28,663 bases of DNA. Source: a virus. Positions 24,855-28,663 of this stretch are shown piece after piece. The stretch spans positions 1-28,663 of IMG/VR virus record IMGVR_UViG_3300023179_004565; one strand, 5' to 3'. A program made the position numbers and the translations under genes. Numbering within the stretch: the stretch's first letter is position 1; each line of letters starts with the position of its first letter. A model generated the notes under the pieces. It did not search any database. It was not told the origin of the DNA and saw only the letters and a list, made by a program, of their open reading frames with translations.

Positions 24855-26758
24855 TGCTGCTGCTGCCCCCGGAACATTTCTACACCTGCGGGCACCGGCG
24901 CCAACGCCGTAGCCGCTGTGGGAAGTATAGTTGCGGTCGGCGCTTTGGGGTAACTTGCAATCGCGCCGCCCAGCCCCTGTTGGTAGAGCTTCGAGAGGAT
25001 GCCGGCGCGAACGGCGGGGCGCGCGAAAGCTGCGGAGCCAGCCGCCAGCGCTGCCGGTACGTTTCCGCCCGTTTGCGCAAATGTGGTGGCCATCGAGCCG
25101 AACGCCAAAGCGGCGTCCCACAAGCTCCACTGCGGCACAGCGCCCGTATTGCGCACCGGCCCCATGACGTGTTTGAACGAGTTGGCGGTCTGCGCGATTA
25201 CCTCGAGTCCGCCACCCAGCGGCACCGGATTGTTCGGCCGCGCAGCCATACGCCCAAGCTGCAGCGCGTTGACGTGCCCGTCGCCGGTCAGGGCGCGGTC
25301 AATGTTGAGAGAACGCGCGATCAGCGAACGCCCTTGCTTGAAATTCGCCATCTTGGCTGCCCACGCCGCCGCTTGCTCTGGCTGGTTGGTCTGAGCATAG
25401 GTGCCAGCAACGCGCTTGGCATTCAGATCGATGAACTGCTCGAGCGCATCCGCTAACTGCAGATACGCCGCGGCAGTATGGAAGTCTTCTTTCGAGCCCT
25501 CAGGCCCGCGCGCTTTGGCGAACAGGCTCTTCGCGTCTGAACGGTAATCGGAGATCATATCCACCGCGTCGTGGATGTTCAGAACAGTCGCTTTTCCTCG
25601 GGTCGGCGCGTCGTTGTTCCACAGTGGCGGCTCGGCTTTCGGCGCCATCAGCCGGTAATCCGGCATGGGTGAACTGTCATCCACCACGGGGGGCTTTTGG
25701 ATTGGACCGCCCGTTACGTCTTCGATGGCATCGTTGATCTTCGACGCCGCAGAAGCATACTTCTTGTACTTCATTCCAAGTGCGCGAACCCGAGCGCCGA
25801 CATTCGCCACCAATTCATCCAACGGACCGTTCGGACCACCGGTCGGCATATCCCCAAGCTCGTCCAGCGGCCGGTAGTACTTCTGCACCACTTGTTTGCG
25901 ATAGGCGTCGAGCGCGTCGTGCGTCAGGACTTCTTCTTCCTGAAACCCTGGCAGCGACGACTTCGCGATGGCGTCGGAGATCTCCTGGTTGTGGTGCTCC
26001 GCCGTTTGCCGCGTCAGGAACTTGCCACTGAAGCCTTCCGCCGCGCTGTTCTTCAACGTCGGATTGGCCTCAGTGGGCGACAACTTGTAGCCGACCTGCA
26101 GCGCCTGCTTGGCGGCATTGTCCCGCACTTGGTTGGCTACGCGGTCAACCACGCCCTGTTGGGCGCGAAGCTCGAGTGCGCGCTGCACGCCGCTCAGCGC
26201 GCCGCCCACGGCCGCGCCGCCCGCTGCGCCGAGTTCGACGTTCGTTGCGCGGCTTTCCCCTTCGCTCGTCGGTAGCATGGCGCCGCCCACAGCGCCCTGT
26301 GCGCCGCCTACAAGCGCGCCGCCCGCTGCCGCAGCCAGCCGGCCCCCGCCAAGCGCTGCCGTTGCCGCCGCACCCACAGGCGCAGCTACAACGGCCACAG
26401 GGGCCGTCGCCGCAGCGCCGCCGGCCAGGTTGCCGATGAAGCCGGCCGGGTTCGCCAGAGCCCCAACGGATTCGTCTTTGAACTGGTCGACTTCGGACTG
26501 CGGCGTGAGGCCGAGCATCTGCCCGCCGGCCAGCTTCGCGCCCTGGAAGAAAGCGCCGACACCTTCGGCGAAGCGCGCGATGCTGGCTCCGGGCCACTCG
26601 TCAGGCTTCGCGTATTCCTTCTGGTCGGCCATGCGCTGGTCGAACTTCTTGCGCGCGAGCACCTGTGCGGCGTTGGGCTCTGCGGGAACGAAGCTACTCG
26701 GTTGCCAAGTGCTCTCCGTCGCAGGAACGAAACTGCTGGGTTTCCACTCGTCGGCCAT
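24851..26758 (-). CDS. Putative DNA-ejection (internal virion) protein, 635 residues
   Basis: The N-terminus contains two copies of a W-x-PSSFVPA motif (WKPSSFVPA, WQPSSFVPA). A long alanine/glycine-rich hydrophobic region lies at about 105-195 (GGAAATAPVAVVAAPVGAAA and on), followed by long helices (AKQALQVGYKLSPTEANPTL, DALDAYRKQVVQKYYRPLDE). Large proteins with a membrane-active Ala/Gly region near the end of the podovirus structural block are typical ejection proteins that cross the envelope ahead of the DNA. A TAATG overlap ties it to the gene upstream. I cannot place it in a named family with certainty. Confidence 0.7.
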   Translation of the reverse strand: MADEWKPSSFVPATESTWQPSSFVPAEPNAAQVLARKKFDQRMADQKEYAKPDEWPGASIARFAEGVGAFFQGAKLAGGQMLGLTPQSEVDQFKDESVGALANPAGFIGNLAGGAAATAPVAVVAAPVGAAATAALGGGRLAAAAGGALVGGAQGAVGGAMLPTSEGESRATNVELGAAGGAAVGGALSGVQRALELRAQQGVVDRVANQVRDNAAKQALQVGYKLSPTEANPTLKNSAAEGFSGKFLTRQTAEHHNQEISDAIAKSSLPGFQEEEVLTHDALDAYRKQVVQKYYRPLDELGDMPTGGPNGPLDELVANVGARVRALGMKYKKYASAASKINDAIEDVTGGPIQKPPVVDDSSPMPDYRLMAPKAEPPLWNNDAPTRGKATVLNIHDAVDMISDYRSDAKSLFAKARGPEGSKEDFHTAAAYLQLADALEQFIDLNAKRVAGTYAQTNQPEQAAAWAAKMANFKQGRSLIARSLNIDRALTGDGHVNALQLGRMAARPNNPVPLGGGLEVIAQTANSFKHVMGPVRNTGAVPQWSLWDAALAFGSMATTFAQTGGNVPAALAAGSAAFARPAVRAGILSKLYQQGLGGAIASYPKAPTATILPTAATALAPVPAGVEMFRGQQQQ

Positions 26759-28455
26759 TACTGCGCGCGCTTCCAGCCGTGCTTGAGGGCCTCACCCACT
26801 TCGGAAGCGTCGAGGAAACCGGGTTTTCCATCAGGTGTGAGAACCGGAACCATCCCTTGAGTGTTGGGCGCGGCCGGTGCGGCCGGCGCGGCGGCAGCGC
26901 TGCCACCGCCACCTTTCTTCAAGTTCAGGAACTTCGCCCGCACCTCCTGGCGCGAGTCCTCGAAGCCCTGGAGGCGATTGTCCATTTCCTGCTTGGCGGC
27001 GGCCATGGCCGCCTTGAAAGCGTCGGGCGTCTGTGCGGTGTTGATGATCTTGTCGAACTCGCCACGGGCGGTGTCGGTCGTCACGCCGCCGCCCGTGGCA
27101 GTCGTCACGATGCGCGCGTACTCGTTGCGGAAACCGTTGACGTACGTATTGAACGCGGCGAGATCTGGGTCGTTCGTGCCGGCCGCTTTGCCCGCATTCA
27201 ACCACCGGTTGAAGATGGGCACGTTGGTGTTGTCGACCTTATCGGCAAATTCAAGTGCCTTGTCCGCGTTCAGCTTGGCGGTCTTCTCAAACGCGGAAAT
27301 CTTCTGGCCCTGCGCTTCGAGTTGACGGTAGCCGCTCAACACGGCCTTGTTCATCGTGGCGCGCGCAGCCGCTTCGGCCGAAGTATCGCCAGCGTCTGCG
27401 GCTTGCCGTGTGGCCTCTTCGAGTACGGCTATGCGGTTCTGCGTGGCTTTCGTTCCGCGGCCTAGTTGTGGCAGCGTACCGTCGATATTGTATTGGGCCG
27501 CGGCGCGCGACTGCGCTTCTGGCGATAGGTCAGGCGTGGCGGCGTCGGCCACGTCCTGCCGCGCCTGCGCAGTGGCGCTGGCCTTGGCGCCGGCAATTCG
27601 GATCTGCTGCGCTTCCACGTCTGGAGGCAGCAGCTTGGATGCCTCGTCCGCTTGAAACAGCACCTTACCATCCGGCAGCACCAGTGCGCCGCCGTGGCCG
27701 ATGACTTTCGGCGCGTTCTGCGCGTTCAGTGTGTTCAACTGCCCATTCAGCGCTTGGATGCGCTGCTCGGTGGCGTTCATCAACGTGGTGAACTTCTCGA
27801 GGCCGGCCTGCGTGGTGATGCGCGGCGCGGCAGCCTGCAGGTTCTGCAGCTTCTGCGTCTCGATGTCGATGAGGCGCTGCGTCTGCGCGACCTGGGTCTG
27901 CACGCCGACGGCCTGCGGATTGGCCAGCGGGTCGTCGGGCGTAGCTTGGAGCTTCGCCGTGCGGTTGGCGATCAGCGCCGCAGAGCGCGTCGGATCGGTG
28001 AACACCGGCAGGGCCGCGGTGGCGCCGTTTCGTGCCATTTCGGTCGTGGCCGAATCGATCAGCGGAACGAGCGTTTCGGTCGGCGCTTTGCCGATGAACT
28101 CCTGCATGTTCGGCGCGATGTCTTGCCCTGTCGCCTTCTTGAACTGCGCGAACATGACGGGGAGTTGTGTCTTGCGGGTCTGCGGGTCCATGCCTGCGGC
28201 GTCGCGCAGCAGCGACATGAACTGCAAGCCCTGTGCGTCGGTCTGCGTGGCCTGAGCCGCGGGCGCAAGCGCGCTGCTGATGGCCTTCGAGTCCGACATC
28301 GCATTCTGGAGCTGCTGAAGCGTGATGTCCTGCTTCTGCTTTTCCAGGTCGATGGTTTGCTGGTGCTGCTGCAGCGACTGCCAGTGCTGAGCGATGCCCT
28401 GTCCTGCCGTGAAGCCTTGCGCAATACCGCCAAAGAGATCGCCGAGACCAGCCAT
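26758..28455 (-). CDS. Putative internal virion protein, 565 residues, coiled coil
   Basis: The protein starts with a glycine-rich segment (MAGLGDLFGGIAQGFTAGQG) and continues with glutamine-rich helices (QQHQQTIDLEKQKQDITLQQ). Long coiled coils follow near VQTQVAQTQRLIDIETQKLQ and KFTTLMNATEQRIQALNGQL. A flexible Gly/Ala/Pro linker (GGGGSAAAAPAAPAAP) near residue 525 precedes a short terminal module (PVLTPDGKPGFLDASEVGEA). It is likely a virion protein of the ejection or tail-hub set. The ATG overlaps the stop of the gene upstream (TGATG). No precise function can be given. Confidence 0.7.
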   Translation of the reverse strand: MAGLGDLFGGIAQGFTAGQGIAQHWQSLQQHQQTIDLEKQKQDITLQQLQNAMSDSKAISSALAPAAQATQTDAQGLQFMSLLRDAAGMDPQTRKTQLPVMFAQFKKATGQDIAPNMQEFIGKAPTETLVPLIDSATTEMARNGATAALPVFTDPTRSAALIANRTAKLQATPDDPLANPQAVGVQTQVAQTQRLIDIETQKLQNLQAAAPRITTQAGLEKFTTLMNATEQRIQALNGQLNTLNAQNAPKVIGHGGALVLPDGKVLFQADEASKLLPPDVEAQQIRIAGAKASATAQARQDVADAATPDLSPEAQSRAAAQYNIDGTLPQLGRGTKATQNRIAVLEEATRQAADAGDTSAEAAARATMNKAVLSGYRQLEAQGQKISAFEKTAKLNADKALEFADKVDNTNVPIFNRWLNAGKAAGTNDPDLAAFNTYVNGFRNEYARIVTTATGGGVTTDTARGEFDKIINTAQTPDAFKAAMAAAKQEMDNRLQGFEDSRQEVRAKFLNLKKGGGGSAAAAPAAPAAPNTQGMVPVLTPDGKPGFLDASEVGEALKHGWKRAQ

Positions 28456-28663
28456 CAGAAGAACCCGTACCTGTCGCCTTGCGACTGCATGTAGCTACTA
28501 CCGCCACCCCCGAACAAACCGCCGATCCCCCCGCCCAAACTGCCGCCGATGCTCGCGCCCAACGGGCCGCCGAGCGCCGCGCCGCCGATGGTGCCGAGCA
28601 GCGAGCCAATACCGCCGAACATGCTGCTCTGGTTTTGTAGTTCGGCCTGATATTGCTGGCTGC
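28455..28663 (-). CDS. Glycine-rich virion protein, C-terminal part (cut by window edge)
   Basis: The open frame enters from the right edge and ends at TGA 28455-28457. The visible 68 residues read SQQYQAELQNQSSMFGGIGS and then a long glycine-zipper-like stretch (LLGTIGGAALGGPLGASIGG) and a final SSYMQSQGDRYGFF. Glycine-zipper tails of this type are seen in podovirus ejection proteins upstream of the other two internal proteins. It overlaps the next start (TGATG). The rest of the gene lies outside the window. Confidence 0.75.
   Translation of the reverse strand, partial: SQQYQAELQNQSSMFGGIGSLLGTIGGAALGGPLGASIGGSLGGGIGGLFGGGGSSYMQSQGDRYGFF

Noticed and set aside
27652-28609. Long frames on both strands overlapping the 565-residue virion protein
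   Set aside because: They are rich in Arg, Cys and Val with no domain; the virion frame has coherent coiled-coil heptads and coupled ends.
1-28663. Search for CRISPR arrays, insertion sequences and integrase
   Set aside because: No regular repeat-spacer array, transposase or site-specific recombinase could be found.

Overview
The window is about 28.7 kb of a double-stranded DNA phage or prophage genome, cut at both ends inside virion genes. Podovirus-type virion genes (portal, large glycine/alanine-rich putative ejection proteins) and a lysis block with an Rz/Rz1 spanin pair point to a short-tailed phage of a Gram-negative host. The high GC content suggests a high-GC host such as a proteobacterium. 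I see no integrase, tRNA, rRNA or CRISPR array, so I cannot tell lytic from temperate.

Layout from left to right. (1) 1-7110, minus strand: one tightly overlapping operon read right to left. It holds a ribbon-helix-helix regulator, NeuB-, NeuC-, HD-domain-, methyltransferase- and NeuA-like genes, a small membrane protein, the terminase large subunit (TerL), a zinc-knuckle microprotein and the portal (cut by the edge). A sialic-acid-like (nonulosonic acid) sugar pathway therefore sits directly upstream of packaging and portal genes. (2) 7111-8231: a regulatory gap, then two overlapping minus-strand genes that may form or surround the small terminase. (3) 8383-10578, plus: a train of very small genes with zinc knuckles, a Cro/Xre-like HTH protein and a conserved phage protein of unknown function. 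(4) 10780-14260, minus: a Cro/YdaS-like regulator, a DNA methyltransferase and a PrimPol-SF3 helicase. (5) 14336-23445, plus: the replication operon (DUF2800 nuclease, DUF2815 protein, family A DNA polymerase, VRR-NUC nuclease, SNF2-type helicase), with an HNH gene on each side of the polymerase. (6) 23339-28663, minus: lysis cassette and putative ejection proteins.

The most striking feature is in terL. Its Walker A motif is split by a 270-residue intein with intact splice-site residues. The complementary strand of that same intein DNA carries a complete HTH-HNH endonuclease gene with its own extended -10 promoter and a strong Shine-Dalgarno site. Most inteins carry their endonuclease in frame, between the splicing blocks. 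Here the endonuclease is a separate antisense gene whose reading frame also runs across the N-terminal splicing domain and stops 4 bp inside the intein border. One stretch of DNA thus appears to encode a splicing protein one way and the mobility enzyme the other way.

A second system is the NeuB/NeuC/NeuA cassette with its added HD-domain protein and C-methyltransferase-like protein. It appears to be controlled by a near-consensus promoter that overlaps one of three related operator-like palindromes (TTGTR-N2-CACAA) at 7120, 7233 and 8320.
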